A stretch of 64,000 nt of DNA from assembly GCA_001515945.1 (NCBI GenBank), contig LOER01000046.1, positions 1 to 64,000 on the forward strand. Direction: 5' to 3'. Below the pieces are notes generated by a model. It was not told where the DNA came from, made no database searches, and was given only the letters and a program-made list of their open reading frames with translations. The stretch comes from Desulfitibacter sp. BRH_c19. Its GTDB lineage: Bacteria > Bacillota > DSM-16504 > Desulfitibacterales > Desulfitibacteraceae. Of the stretch, positions 8,827 through 18,208 are shown in pieces. Numbering within the stretch: the stretch's first letter is position 1; every line of letters starts with the position of its first letter. A program made the translations under genes and the position numbers.

Positions 8827-11571
8827 ATGTCAAACACAAAAAACAATAAAGGAAAGAAGAAGCGCAAGTTAAATGCAAAGCGTTTTTCTATTTTTCTAAT
8901 ATTATTATTAGTTTTTATTATTGGTGGTGCAGGTATTGGATTTATGGTTGGTGTCGTAAAAAATATGCCTGATTTTGATCTGGAATATAACCCTGATTTA
9001 TCTGCTTTTGTCTATGATAATGATGACCAAATCATTGCACAATTAAGGGGCACAGAAAATAGAATATGGGCGGAATTTGATGAGATTCCAGATACCGTAA
9101 AGAAAGCATTTCTTGCAACAGAAGATGTTCGATTTTATGAGCACTTCGGAGTGGATATAAAATCCATTGGCAGAGCAGTTGTTACTAACCTCCGTCAAGG
9201 TCGTTACGCTGAAGGATCTAGTACTATTACAATGCAGCTTGCCAATAATGCTTTTATTTTTAACAGGGAAAAAAAGATGGAAAGAAAAATTCAGCAAGCA
9301 ATATTGGCTATTCAACTAGAGAGAGTATATACAAAGGATGAAATATTTAATTTATATCTTAATCATATTTATTTTGGTCATGGTGCATCGGGTATTAGAA
9401 CAGCTGCTCAGACCTATTTTGATAAGGAACTTGACGAGTTAACACTTGCCGAATCTGCTCTTCTAGCAGGTATAGTTCAAAGGCCTTCGACGTATTCGCC
9501 ATACAATAATCCGGAGTCAACCATGAATAGACGGAATACTGTTTTGAACATGATGGCAAAGTACGATTTTATTACTGAAGCACAAGCAGAAGAAGCTAAA
9601 CAGGAAGAATTTGTTTTGAATGAAAATAGAACGCAACTTGAAGACAATTATCCATGGTTTACTGATTATGTTATTAAGGAAGCTTCTTCTATATTAGAAG
9701 AGATGGGTATAGAATCGGTACAAATTTTTAAATCAGGTTTAAGCATTTATACTACCATGGATACTAAAGTACAGACAAATCTTGAGAGTGTATATAAAGA
9801 TCCAGCCAACTTCCCGGAGGGAGTAGATGAAATCTTAGTGGAAAGTGCAGCAGTACTTCTAGATCATCGTAATGGAGAAATAATGGCACTTGTTGGCGGT
9901 AGAGAACTTACAACACGCAGAGGTCTTAATCGTGCTACTGATATGAAAAGGCAACCAGGTTCTACTATTAAACCTATAGCCGCTTATGGACCAGCCCTTG
10001 AAGCAGGCTATTCACCTGCGACAGTTTATGATGATGCTCCAGTTGATTTCCCAGGTGGTGCAGGAGGGTCAACCTACTCACCTCACAACTTCGATAGAAG
10101 ATGGAGAGGACTTCTTACAATGAGGGCTGCTATAAAAGATTCTATTAATATTCCTGCCCTTAGAGCATTACAACAGGTGGGTGTTAAACAAGGATTTGAT
10201 TTTGCAAAAAAACTTGGTTTACCCCTTTTGGATACTGATCAAAACCTCAGTTTAGCTCTTGGTGGCTTAACTCAAGGTGTATCACCATTAGATATGGCTG
10301 GTGCCTATGGTGCTTTTGCTAATCAAGGAGTGCTGATAGAACCTCATGCTATCCGTAAAATAGTGGATAAAGATGGCCAGGTTTTGTATGAAGCTAACCC
10401 TAATAAAAGTGTAGTAATGAGTGAACAGACTGCTTACTTAATGACTGATATGCTTGTTACAGTTATTCAAAGTGGTACTGGAACAAGAGCTAATTTAGGT
10501 AGGCCAGCGGCTGGTAAAACTGGTACAACCCAGTTACCACCTTTGCCAGAGTTTGATAACCTGCGTAACAACTTTAGAGATGCATGGTTTGCAGGCTATT
10601 CTCCTGAATATACTAGTGTAGTATGGATGGGATATGACGAGACCACACCTAAGCATTATCTTAAAGCGGTTTATGGTGGTCACATGCCCGCTGCTATCTG
10701 GAAATCTGCAATGCAAGAAGCTTTAAAAGATAAGCCTGTTGAACAGTTTACTAGACCAGCAAACCTAGTATATACTGCCATAGACGCCAAATCCGGTTTG
10801 TTACCAAGTGAACTGACACCTAGTCAATATATAATAAATGAAGTATTTATTCGGGATAATGTTCCTAAAGAGATTTCAGATGTTTGGATAGAAGCGCCAA
10901 TTTGCGCTGAAACTGGCAAGAGACCTTCTGAATATTGTACTGATATAGTTTATGGGGTTTACATGCAAAGACCAGTCCCATATGTTCCACCAGAAACTCG
11001 TCCAGGTGTCTATCCTGAAGACTATGATATGGAGTATCCAACAGAAATTTGTGACATGCATGATGCACAAAGTAAAATAACCGTATATTTTTGTGAAGAT
11101 GAAAAACACAGAGGTTTTCCAGTTTTAGCTCTTAAACCTGAACCAGGGCAAACTGGAGGTTGTCCAGACAATGTAGTAACAGAAAGAAGAATGTCTCTTG
11201 AAGATATTCCAAGTGATTATTGCGATTTAGATGATCACCAACTGTTTGGTAAAGTGTCAGGTTCAGGCCCTGGAAATAATAGCGATAATGATAACGAGAT
11301 TGATCTTGAACCTGGAGAAGTGCCATTAGAGCTAAGTATAGAACTGATAAATGATGGTAATAACCATGGTATACTATTAAGCTGGAATTCCTTAGGTTCA
11401 GATATTACCTATAGTATTCAGCGTTGGGAAAATGGCAATCTGAAGAAACAGCTTGGTTCTACAACTGGAACATCATTTTTAGATGAAGCTATCGAACCCA
11501 ATCAAAATTATAAGTATCAAATTGTAGCTGGAAATCGGCTAAGTGATGTCATAACGGCTAAAACTAGATAA
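8827..11571 (+). CDS. Class A penicillin-binding protein (PBP1A type)
   Basis: A 914-residue bifunctional peptidoglycan synthase. A basic cytoplasmic start (KGKKKRKLNAKRF) precedes one membrane helix at about 22-45. The glycosyltransferase (GT51) domain follows, with catalytic Glu99 in ATEDVRFYEH and the EGSSTITMQL motif. The transpeptidase has SxxK at Ser379-Lys382 (PGSTIKP), SIN at 439-441 and KTGT at Lys564. The C-terminus carries an acidic linker (about 810-825) and a fibronectin III-like domain (about 830-914). It polymerises and cross-links glycan outside the membrane. The start has AAGGAGG six to seven bases upstream. Monocistronic. Confidence 0.95.
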   Translation: MSNTKNNKGKKKRKLNAKRFSIFLILLLVFIIGGAGIGFMVGVVKNMPDFDLEYNPDLSAFVYDNDDQIIAQLRGTENRIWAEFDEIPDTVKKAFLATEDVRFYEHFGVDIKSIGRAVVTNLRQGRYAEGSSTITMQLANNAFIFNREKKMERKIQQAILAIQLERVYTKDEIFNLYLNHIYFGHGASGIRTAAQTYFDKELDELTLAESALLAGIVQRPSTYSPYNNPESTMNRRNTVLNMMAKYDFITEAQAEEAKQEEFVLNENRTQLEDNYPWFTDYVIKEASSILEEMGIESVQIFKSGLSIYTTMDTKVQTNLESVYKDPANFPEGVDEILVESAAVLLDHRNGEIMALVGGRELTTRRGLNRATDMKRQPGSTIKPIAAYGPALEAGYSPATVYDDAPVDFPGGAGGSTYSPHNFDRRWRGLLTMRAAIKDSINIPALRALQQVGVKQGFDFAKKLGLPLLDTDQNLSLALGGLTQGVSPLDMAGAYGAFANQGVLIEPHAIRKIVDKDGQVLYEANPNKSVVMSEQTAYLMTDMLVTVIQSGTGTRANLGRPAAGKTGTTQLPPLPEFDNLRNNFRDAWFAGYSPEYTSVVWMGYDETTPKHYLKAVYGGHMPAAIWKSAMQEALKDKPVEQFTRPANLVYTAIDAKSGLLPSELTPSQYIINEVFIRDNVPKEISDVWIEAPICAETGKRPSEYCTDIVYGVYMQRPVPYVPPETRPGVYPEDYDMEYPTEICDMHDAQSKITVYFCEDEKHRGFPVLALKPEPGQTGGCPDNVVTERRMSLEDIPSDYCDLDDHQLFGKVSGSGPGNNSDNDNEIDLEPGEVPLELSIELINDGNNHGILLSWNSLGSDITYSIQRWENGNLKKQLGSTTGTSFLDEAIEPNQNYKYQIVAGNRLSDVITAKTR

Positions 11572-11576
11572 ATATG

Positions 11577-11616
11577 AAAAGGGAACTTGGACTAAATGAA
11601 ACCAAGTTCCCTTTTA
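11577..11616. terminator. Bidirectional terminator between the PBP gene and mutS2
   Basis: A 14-bp stem, AAAAGGGAACTTGG with CCAAGTTCCCTTTT, has A- and T-rich flanks on both sides, so it can terminate the two converging genes. Confidence 0.9.
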
Positions 11617-11663
11617 TTTGTACTTTTGTTGCTACTATATACACTTATTAGAGATATGTGTAA

Positions 11664-14012
11664 TTATAGCTTGACTATTGTGACTCCATGTCCCCCTTCA
11701 CCATGCTGTCCATATCTGAAGTCTTTTACTTGGGGATGAGTTTTTAAATACCCCTGAACAGCTTTTGCTAAGGCACCAGTACCTTTGCCATGAATTAAAG
11801 ACAACTGCCCTAATCCTACAAGTACAGCGTCATCAATGTACTTTTCAATAGTCTTAATTGCTTCCTCTCCATTATAGCCCCTTAGATCTAACTCAGGTGA
11901 TATGCTTCTACTCTTTTCTATTATCATTGCCGTTATGGGTTTTGACTTTTCCTTTTTAGTTTCATTTTTAGATACTATTCTTAGATCCTTAATATTCACA
12001 TTGATTTTCATTATTCCTGCCTGGACTAATACATCCCTGCCATCTCCAGTCAGCTCTAGCACAGTAGCCTTTTGATTAAGTTTGGGAATATATACTGCAT
12101 CACCTATGTGTAACGCTTTAGGTTTCTCTCCAGCAAATTGATGTTCTTTTTCGGCTTTAACCTTAGAAATTCTATCATCTAAAGACTTCAGACTGTTTTG
12201 GGTTTCCTGGATTTCTTTAGATGTGTGTAAACCTTGAATGATTTCCTTCGCTTCTAGCTTTACTCTCTTAAGAAGTTCACGTGCTTCATCTGCCGCTTTT
12301 TCTAAAATCTGATTTTCTTTATCTTTAAACTTCACATATTTGTTTTTGAAAAGTTGCTTATAATTTTCAGCTTCCTGTTTTTCCCTGAGAATTTCCTGTT
12401 TTTGATATTCTAATTCCTTTCTGCTTTCTTCTAGACTTTGAATTAAATCTCCTACTTCAATCTCATCAGAATTCATAAAATCCCTTGCCCTTTCAATTAC
12501 CGAAAGCTGTAACCCTAGCTTTTTGGAAATTTCAAAGGCATTGCTTTTACCAGGTAAACCCATTAACAGTCGATAAGTTGGTCTTAAAGTTGCTATATCA
12601 AATTCTACACTAGCATTGTCAACCCCAGCAGTATTATAAGCAAAATGTTTCAATGAACCATAATGTGTTGTAGCAACTGTAAGGATATCTCGATCATGTA
12701 GATACTCCAATATAGACATTGCAAGAGCTGCTCCTTCAATGGGATCTGTTCCTGCACCTAGTTCATCTAGTAGTATTAGACTATTATCGGTTGCACTACT
12801 TAAGATATCAATGATATTGGTTAGATGGGATGAAAATGTACTCAATGACTGTTCAAGACTTTGCTCATCCCCAATATCTGCATAAACACTATCTACTAGA
12901 GTTATTTCACTTTCTTCAGCAGCAGGTATAAAAAGACCACTTTGCCCCATTAACGTTAATAGTCCAACGGTTTTTATAGTTACTGTTTTTCCTCCTGTAT
13001 TTGGTCCGGTAATTACAACCATAGTAACATTATCTTCAAGCCAAAAGTCTATTGGTACAACCTCATCTTCCTTAATTAGAGGATGTCTTGCATTTTTTAG
13101 ATTTATATATTTTTTCTGATTTATTATGGGTTTCGTTGCTCTTAATCTATATGCAAGGTTGGCTTTAGCAAAAAAAACATCTAGGCTTGTTAATGCCTCA
13201 ATTAACTCCAATAATGGCACTTCTTCAACTGCCACCATTTGGCTAAGCTCACTTAAAATTCTTTCTTCCTCACTTTTTTTCTGAAGCAATAATTGTTTGA
13301 GTTTGTTATTTAACTCAACTACTACCATTGGCTCAATAAATACCGTAGCACCACTTGCGGATTGGTCATGAACCATTCCAGGAACTTGTGATACATATTC
13401 TTGTTTTACTGGTACTACATATCTACCATTTCTAATTGTAACAATCTGCTCCTGAAGCTTTTTTTGCATGGCAACAGAATGGATTATTCCTTGAAGCTTA
13501 CTTTTTGTTTTTTCTTTAGTATCAATAATTCCTCTGTTTATTTCCTTTAATTTAGGACTGGCATCATCGGCTATTGTGCCTTCCGAAGTAATTATTTTTT
13601 CAATACTGTTTTTTAAATTGGACAAATTCTCAATTCTTTGTACCTGTCGTGAAATTGAAGGATACTTGTTACCCAAATTTTCAAAAAAACGCTTTACTTT
13701 GATACCGCTACCTATGGAGATAGTGATATCTAAAAAGTTATCAGGTTCAATACTTAATCCTAATAACGTTCTTTTGATATATGGTTTAATGTTTCTAAAC
13801 CCACCTATAGAAAACTGGGGATTTAATCTTATTACCTCACTTGCCTCACTAGTTTCCTGTAGAAGGATTTTGATTTCCTGTAAATTATGCGAAGGCTTTA
13901 TCTGTTCAATTTTTTCTACTCCTAGATTAGAACTGGCTTCTCTTGCAAGAAGTTGAATAATCTTGTTATATTCTAGTTTTTCTAAAACCTTCTTTCTGCC
14001 ATCCATTATCAC
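11664..14012 (-). CDS. mutS2: MutS2 family ATPase/endonuclease
   Basis: A 782-residue MutS2. The N-terminal core domain begins VLEKLEYNKIIQLL. The ABC-type ATPase has Walker A GPNTGGKT near residue 337, Walker B LILLDELGAGTDP and the ATTHYGSLK switch. A long coiled coil (about 510-620) leads to a KOW-like segment and a C-terminal Smr nuclease domain (LDLRGYNGEEA, HGKGTGAL, HGEGGHGVTIVKL). MutS2 binds branched DNA and, in Bacillus, also rescues collided ribosomes. The GTG start at 14012 lies seven bases after GGGGAG and overlaps the last base of the upstream stop, so it is co-translated with the U32 gene. Confidence 0.95.
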   Translation of the reverse strand: MIMDGRKKVLEKLEYNKIIQLLAREASSNLGVEKIEQIKPSHNLQEIKILLQETSEASEVIRLNPQFSIGGFRNIKPYIKRTLLGLSIEPDNFLDITISIGSGIKVKRFFENLGNKYPSISRQVQRIENLSNLKNSIEKIITSEGTIADDASPKLKEINRGIIDTKEKTKSKLQGIIHSVAMQKKLQEQIVTIRNGRYVVPVKQEYVSQVPGMVHDQSASGATVFIEPMVVVELNNKLKQLLLQKKSEEERILSELSQMVAVEEVPLLELIEALTSLDVFFAKANLAYRLRATKPIINQKKYINLKNARHPLIKEDEVVPIDFWLEDNVTMVVITGPNTGGKTVTIKTVGLLTLMGQSGLFIPAAEESEITLVDSVYADIGDEQSLEQSLSTFSSHLTNIIDILSSATDNSLILLDELGAGTDPIEGAALAMSILEYLHDRDILTVATTHYGSLKHFAYNTAGVDNASVEFDIATLRPTYRLLMGLPGKSNAFEISKKLGLQLSVIERARDFMNSDEIEVGDLIQSLEESRKELEYQKQEILREKQEAENYKQLFKNKYVKFKDKENQILEKAADEARELLKRVKLEAKEIIQGLHTSKEIQETQNSLKSLDDRISKVKAEKEHQFAGEKPKALHIGDAVYIPKLNQKATVLELTGDGRDVLVQAGIMKINVNIKDLRIVSKNETKKEKSKPITAMIIEKSRSISPELDLRGYNGEEAIKTIEKYIDDAVLVGLGQLSLIHGKGTGALAKAVQGYLKTHPQVKDFRYGQHGEGGHGVTIVKL

Positions 14013-16528
14013 TATTCCACTCCCCTAAAATAATGCCCTTTAGTTACTCCTCCCGGATACAGTTTCTTAATCAGATCCATCCTATCCAAAGTTTCATTTT
14101 CTAATGCGTCTCTATAATATCCTAGTACCTTTAACACCTGTCTTTCATCTTCTTGCTCCATCTCTAATCTGATTCCCCCTATGCCAAAATCCTTAAACCT
14201 TTGCAAACTATCAATTAAGGATAAAACATTGGCATTATAAAGATGCATTGAGCAGTGATAATCCATCTCAATCGGGAATACATAGTCTTTTCTATCTTTA
14301 AGGCCAAGCTGCCTGTTACAAGCAAGATTATCTTGTGAAGATCTGTCACAACCGCCACCAAGGGCAGCTACTGGACAATAACGTGATACCATCAAAGGTA
14401 AATAACCATGAACTAAACACTCAGACATCTCCAGTATTTCATTAGGAAATCTTTCTAATTGAGTAAAGTTTAATTCAGGTGATAAACACAAACTTACTAT
14501 CTTTTCTCTTAAAAGTAACTTAGCAGCTGCCCAATTTAATACATTTAAGAAATAGTCGCCATATATAGGTATTTCAGGTGCTATTTCTTGTATTAATTGA
14601 ATTAAACCTAGGTTACCTACTAAAATACCTTCAGGTGCCGCCTGTCTAATATAATCTAATGCTTTTATTATATCATTTATCTTATCTGAATGAACAATTC
14701 TTGGGAGATAGGGGATTACTTTGATCCCCTTATTTTTTCCACTTATAATAGAAGTTTTTGCCTGTTTAACTGTAAACTGTTTATTTTTTAAAGGAAATAA
14801 TGGAATATAGATTGCATTTACATTTTGGGATAATGCTTCAACACAGGAAGCGTAGTCACCCACTTTGACATTAAGCTTGAGTCGGTGTTTCTTTCGCCGT
14901 TTCTGTGTACTTTGAGCTTTATTTAAAAACACTTTTTTGTTTTTTAGAAACTCCTGATGGCTAAGTCCAGAAATACTTTCTCCTTTGTGTTTTTCTAGCT
15001 TATCTACAATTATCCTTCTAACTTTATTAAGCTCACTTAATGGAAGCATTATTTGACCTTGTAATTCAAGCGACAAAGTTCCTAATTCATACTCTGAATC
15101 TCCTAATCTTCCGAGTTGTTTAATAAGTACATTTTCTGTTAAGGAATGCTTTATAGCTTCCTGACAGGCAATCTCTGATGATGCGTGAACACTATTTCCT
15201 TTTTCATCCTGAGCATATACTTCTAATGGTTTTCCCACTTGACCTTTTACTGTAAGATTTAATTGAACCTTTGATATCTTGGTCTCATAAGCATAGGTCT
15301 TTTCTGCTTTTTCCATCAATTGATGGTCATATGTCTTAAAAAGCCTGTCACCCTTTCTGATTCCCTTTGGTAAATCTAACCCCACTACAGATCCTTTAGA
15401 TGCCATTTCTACCCGTTGCCCATTCTGGGATATACTATTTATTGTTTCTCCCTTGCGTCCTCCAATAGATACCCACGCCTGAATTCCGTCACCAATCGAT
15501 AAATCCTCTTCAAGTTTTACAAGAGCCTGCCCATTTTCAAAGTCTACCACTCTTCCAAGAAACAGGCCTCTATTATTGGGCTTTGTAAAACTCATTAAAT
15601 CTGCTTTAGGATCTCCCTTTAAATATGCTTGTGTGAAATCCCTGTTAAATACCTGTTCAAGTGCATTTAAATCTTCTTGGGAAACAAAATAATGGTCTGA
15701 GTTACTATAATATCTATCAAGTGCTGCTCTATATATTCTAATTACTGTAGCCACATATTCTGGTCTTTTCATACGTCCTTCAAATTTAAAGGAAGTTGCT
15801 CCTGACTCTATAAGTTCTGGTAGTATTTCTATTGTATTTAGGTCCCGAGTACTTAAAATGAATTCTCCAGGAGCAGAAAACTCATTGACTATTTTACTAT
15901 CTTTGGTTTCTACTAATTTATATGGAAGTCTACAGGGTTGAGCACATTTTCCCCTGTTTCCGCTGCGACCCCCTATCATACTACTAAATAGACATTGCCC
16001 AGAATAACTAATACATAAAGCTCCATGGACAAAAATCTCTAATTCAATTTTACTTTTATTGTGAATCGTGCTTATATCACTTATAGACAGTTCTCTAGCA
16101 AGTACTACCCTTTCCACGCCCCTGTTCCATAAAAAATTTGCTCCATATTGATTATGTATTGTCATCTGAGTGCTTGCGTGAACAGCCAGTCCTGGTAAGA
16201 CTTCTTTTATAAGTAGTAACAAACCAGCATCTTGAATAATTACTGCATCGACTCCACTTGTATATAAGAAATACAGATAGTCTGTTACCTCATTAAGTTC
16301 ATGGTTAAATATGAGGGTATTAACAGTTACATATACTTTTACTCCCTTTCCATGACAGTAAAAAATTGCTTTTTTAAGTTCTTCATCTGAAAAATTAGCT
16401 GCAAACTGACGAGCATTAAAAAGACCTCCGCCTAGATAAACTGCGTCTGCACCATTTTCAACACCTGCCATAAGAGCTTCAAACCCTCCAGCAGGTGCCA
16501 ATATCTCCATTTTTCTTTTCCTATCCAT
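14012..16528 (-). CDS. Peptidase U32 family protein with DUF3656-type domain
   Basis: An 838-residue member of the U32 collagenase-like family. The N-terminal part has MEILAPAGGFEALMAGVENGADAVYLGG split over the first 35 residues, the EIFVHGALCISYSGQC motif, and the GNRGKCAQPCRLPY cysteine motif. A central domain (about 390-520) and a second barrel-like half with a CPVAALGGGC cluster follow, which is the long DUF3656 architecture. Related proteins (RlhA, TrhP) hydroxylate 23S rRNA or tRNA, so an RNA modification role is as likely as proteolysis. The ATG at 16528 follows AAGGTGA by eight bases; an upstream GTG at 16546 is less likely. Confidence 0.88.
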   Translation of the reverse strand: MDRKRKMEILAPAGGFEALMAGVENGADAVYLGGGLFNARQFAANFSDEELKKAIFYCHGKGVKVYVTVNTLIFNHELNEVTDYLYFLYTSGVDAVIIQDAGLLLLIKEVLPGLAVHASTQMTIHNQYGANFLWNRGVERVVLARELSISDISTIHNKSKIELEIFVHGALCISYSGQCLFSSMIGGRSGNRGKCAQPCRLPYKLVETKDSKIVNEFSAPGEFILSTRDLNTIEILPELIESGATSFKFEGRMKRPEYVATVIRIYRAALDRYYSNSDHYFVSQEDLNALEQVFNRDFTQAYLKGDPKADLMSFTKPNNRGLFLGRVVDFENGQALVKLEEDLSIGDGIQAWVSIGGRKGETINSISQNGQRVEMASKGSVVGLDLPKGIRKGDRLFKTYDHQLMEKAEKTYAYETKISKVQLNLTVKGQVGKPLEVYAQDEKGNSVHASSEIACQEAIKHSLTENVLIKQLGRLGDSEYELGTLSLELQGQIMLPLSELNKVRRIIVDKLEKHKGESISGLSHQEFLKNKKVFLNKAQSTQKRRKKHRLKLNVKVGDYASCVEALSQNVNAIYIPLFPLKNKQFTVKQAKTSIISGKNKGIKVIPYLPRIVHSDKINDIIKALDYIRQAAPEGILVGNLGLIQLIQEIAPEIPIYGDYFLNVLNWAAAKLLLREKIVSLCLSPELNFTQLERFPNEILEMSECLVHGYLPLMVSRYCPVAALGGGCDRSSQDNLACNRQLGLKDRKDYVFPIEMDYHCSMHLYNANVLSLIDSLQRFKDFGIGGIRLEMEQEDERQVLKVLGYYRDALENETLDRMDLIKKLYPGGVTKGHYFRGVE

Positions 16529-16576
16529 ATGCTTAATCACCTTCACCTGTTTTCTAAAAAAATAACCACAAGGAAA

Positions 16577-16595
16577 CAGCGGCTTATATGCCGCT
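16577..16595 (-). terminator. Hairpin after the NIF3-like gene
   Basis: A CAGCGGC/GCCGCTG stem with a short ATATA loop, followed on the minus strand by TTTCCTTG. The U-run is weak, so termination is probably partial and the U32 and mutS2 genes may be read through. Confidence 0.4.
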
Positions 16596-16601
16596 GAAAT
16601 G

Positions 16602-17555
16602 TCAATTCCGACTAACCCTTATTAAGCCTGAGCAAGTTATAATTTTTATATCTTTTTCCTCTATCTTGTCAAGGAGAAGATTCATTCCCAATGAATCGCT
16701 TGCCATATGACCTGCTACAATAACATTCATATTATTTTTTTCTGCTAACTTGCGGTGTTTTTCCCCCATATGCATTACTATTAATGTACTTATGCCAGCT
16801 TGGCTAAGCTTTGCAAAGGCATCTTCTGAACCACTTGTACCTCCAGTCATTTCGACGATTGTTTTACCTGCTCTTCTTTTTTCTGTTCCTAGTAAAATCT
16901 TTGGCCCTGCATTTGTTTGGATTGCCTGTGCAAATTCAGGAATTTCCTTTAGTGTCTCCACTACTCCTTTAAGTGTCTCTGGTTTTGCCTTGTCCAGATA
17001 GTTTTGTAGGAAAGTTGTTACCAAATTATCTGCTGGCGTATGAGTACACATAAAAGCAAATCCTAATAGTTTAGCAGCATCTATAGTTCTGTTATGATTT
17101 ATGGGCCAGAGCCCTTGATCAACTTCTTTGATTCTTTTAGTCATAATACCTTCTGCTACAGATATGGGGACTCCCCATTTATTTAAAAGGTCTTCCTGAA
17201 GTTTCATGACCTCTGATAATCTGGCAAGAGCTTTGCCTTCAGGATGATGTGATAAAATAAGATCAATCTTTTGACCCTTTTCATTAAGCCTGTCAGCCAG
17301 TAAAACTTCTCCTACTTCCATATCGATACCAGTAAGAATACACTTAATCTCCTGGTCACTCTCTCCTGCAAGTATACGAGTATCTGCATATGGATTATCG
17401 AGCTTATCCTGGTCAAAGTCCTTTTTCTTATCATACTTAAGCTCTGCAAATTCTTCTTTTGCAAGTCTTAATACTCTTTCAACCATTTCGCTATCTCTTG
17501 GGTCATTTTCAATTCCAAGTTGAATAGCCAACTGATAAATGTCCTTAAGTTTCAC
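16602..17555 (-). CDS. NIF3 family (GTP cyclohydrolase 1 type 2-like) protein
   Basis: A 317-residue NIF3/DUF34-like protein. Metal-site motifs are visible: ILSHHPEG near residue 105, MCTHTPADN, and GHMASDSLGMN near the C-terminus. NIF3 proteins are widespread di-metal proteins with no settled reaction; they have been proposed as metal-dependent hydrolases or metal insertion factors. The start is the GTG at 17555, eight bases after AAGGAG; the GTG at 17564 overlaps that ribosome binding site. It sits between mpg and the U32 gene on the same strand. Confidence 0.8.
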   Translation of the reverse strand: MKLKDIYQLAIQLGIENDPRDSEMVERVLRLAKEEFAELKYDKKKDFDQDKLDNPYADTRILAGESDQEIKCILTGIDMEVGEVLLADRLNEKGQKIDLILSHHPEGKALARLSEVMKLQEDLLNKWGVPISVAEGIMTKRIKEVDQGLWPINHNRTIDAAKLLGFAFMCTHTPADNLVTTFLQNYLDKAKPETLKGVVETLKEIPEFAQAIQTNAGPKILLGTEKRRAGKTIVEMTGGTSGSEDAFAKLSQAGISTLIVMHMGEKHRKLAEKNNMNVIVAGHMASDSLGMNLLLDKIEEKDIKIITCSGLIRVSRN

Positions 17556-17623
17556 AACTTTCACTCCTTATCTTATTGAAGATAGATTTATTATTCTAGC
17601 TCATCCTAATAATATGTAATTCT

Positions 17624-18208
17624 TTATCTTTTTGAGATAAATGGATTGTTTCTTATGTAAAAACGCAAAGGCAAATCTGCAGCTTGAGATAAACCAACTC
17701 TTGTTGTCTTCACTATTTGCTTTTGTAAAATATCTTTTCCTACTTTTATAGCAACCTTTTCTCCAACTTTAGTTCCATTTAGTTTCAAATCAACTTCAAG
17801 CGCTTGTGCTAATTTACCTGGACCACTACAAAGGTCTTTTTCTCCAATCCTATTACGATTGCTCTGCATTGTTTCAATTCCGGTAAGAGGTTCAATGGCC
17901 CTTATTAGAACTGCCTCCGGTTTGTCATCAGATGCAGTTGTAAAGTTTAAACAATAATAAAGACCGTATATTAAATATACATAAACTAGACCAGATCCTA
18001 AAAACATTACTTCATTTCTTTTTGTTGCACCTCTACATGAATGACAAGCTGGATCATCATATCCTAGGTAGGCTTCAGTTTCAACTATATATCCCCCAAT
18101 AGGGCCTTTTGGTGTGTTATGGATTAGCAAACACCCTAATAGTTCTTCAGCAACCGTTACTGTATCCCTTTCAAAAAAAAATCCAGTTATTTCTTTTTCC
18201 TTAACCAT
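17624..18208 (-). CDS. 3-methyladenine DNA glycosylase (AAG/MPG family)
   Basis: A 194-residue DNA glycosylase of the mammalian AAG type. Its motifs are AEELLGCLLIHN, the catalytic VETEAYLGYDDPACHS, VYLIYGLYYCLNF with the base-flipping Tyr, and LCSGPGKLAQAL. It removes alkylated bases such as 3-methyladenine to start base excision repair. The ATG at 18208, after AGAGGAA, overlaps the end of the upstream PolX-like gene by 22 bases, so the two are translationally coupled. An in-frame TTG at 18232 would overlap more and has no better site. Confidence 0.9.
   Translation of the reverse strand: MVKEKEITGFFFERDTVTVAEELLGCLLIHNTPKGPIGGYIVETEAYLGYDDPACHSCRGATKRNEVMFLGSGLVYVYLIYGLYYCLNFTTASDDKPEAVLIRAIEPLTGIETMQSNRNRIGEKDLCSGPGKLAQALEVDLKLNGTKVGEKVAIKVGKDILQKQIVKTTRVGLSQAADLPLRFYIRNNPFISKR

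Noticed and set aside
13576-13956. 126-codon plus-strand ORF inside mutS2
   Set aside because: It is a shadow frame of the conserved mutS2 coding sequence.
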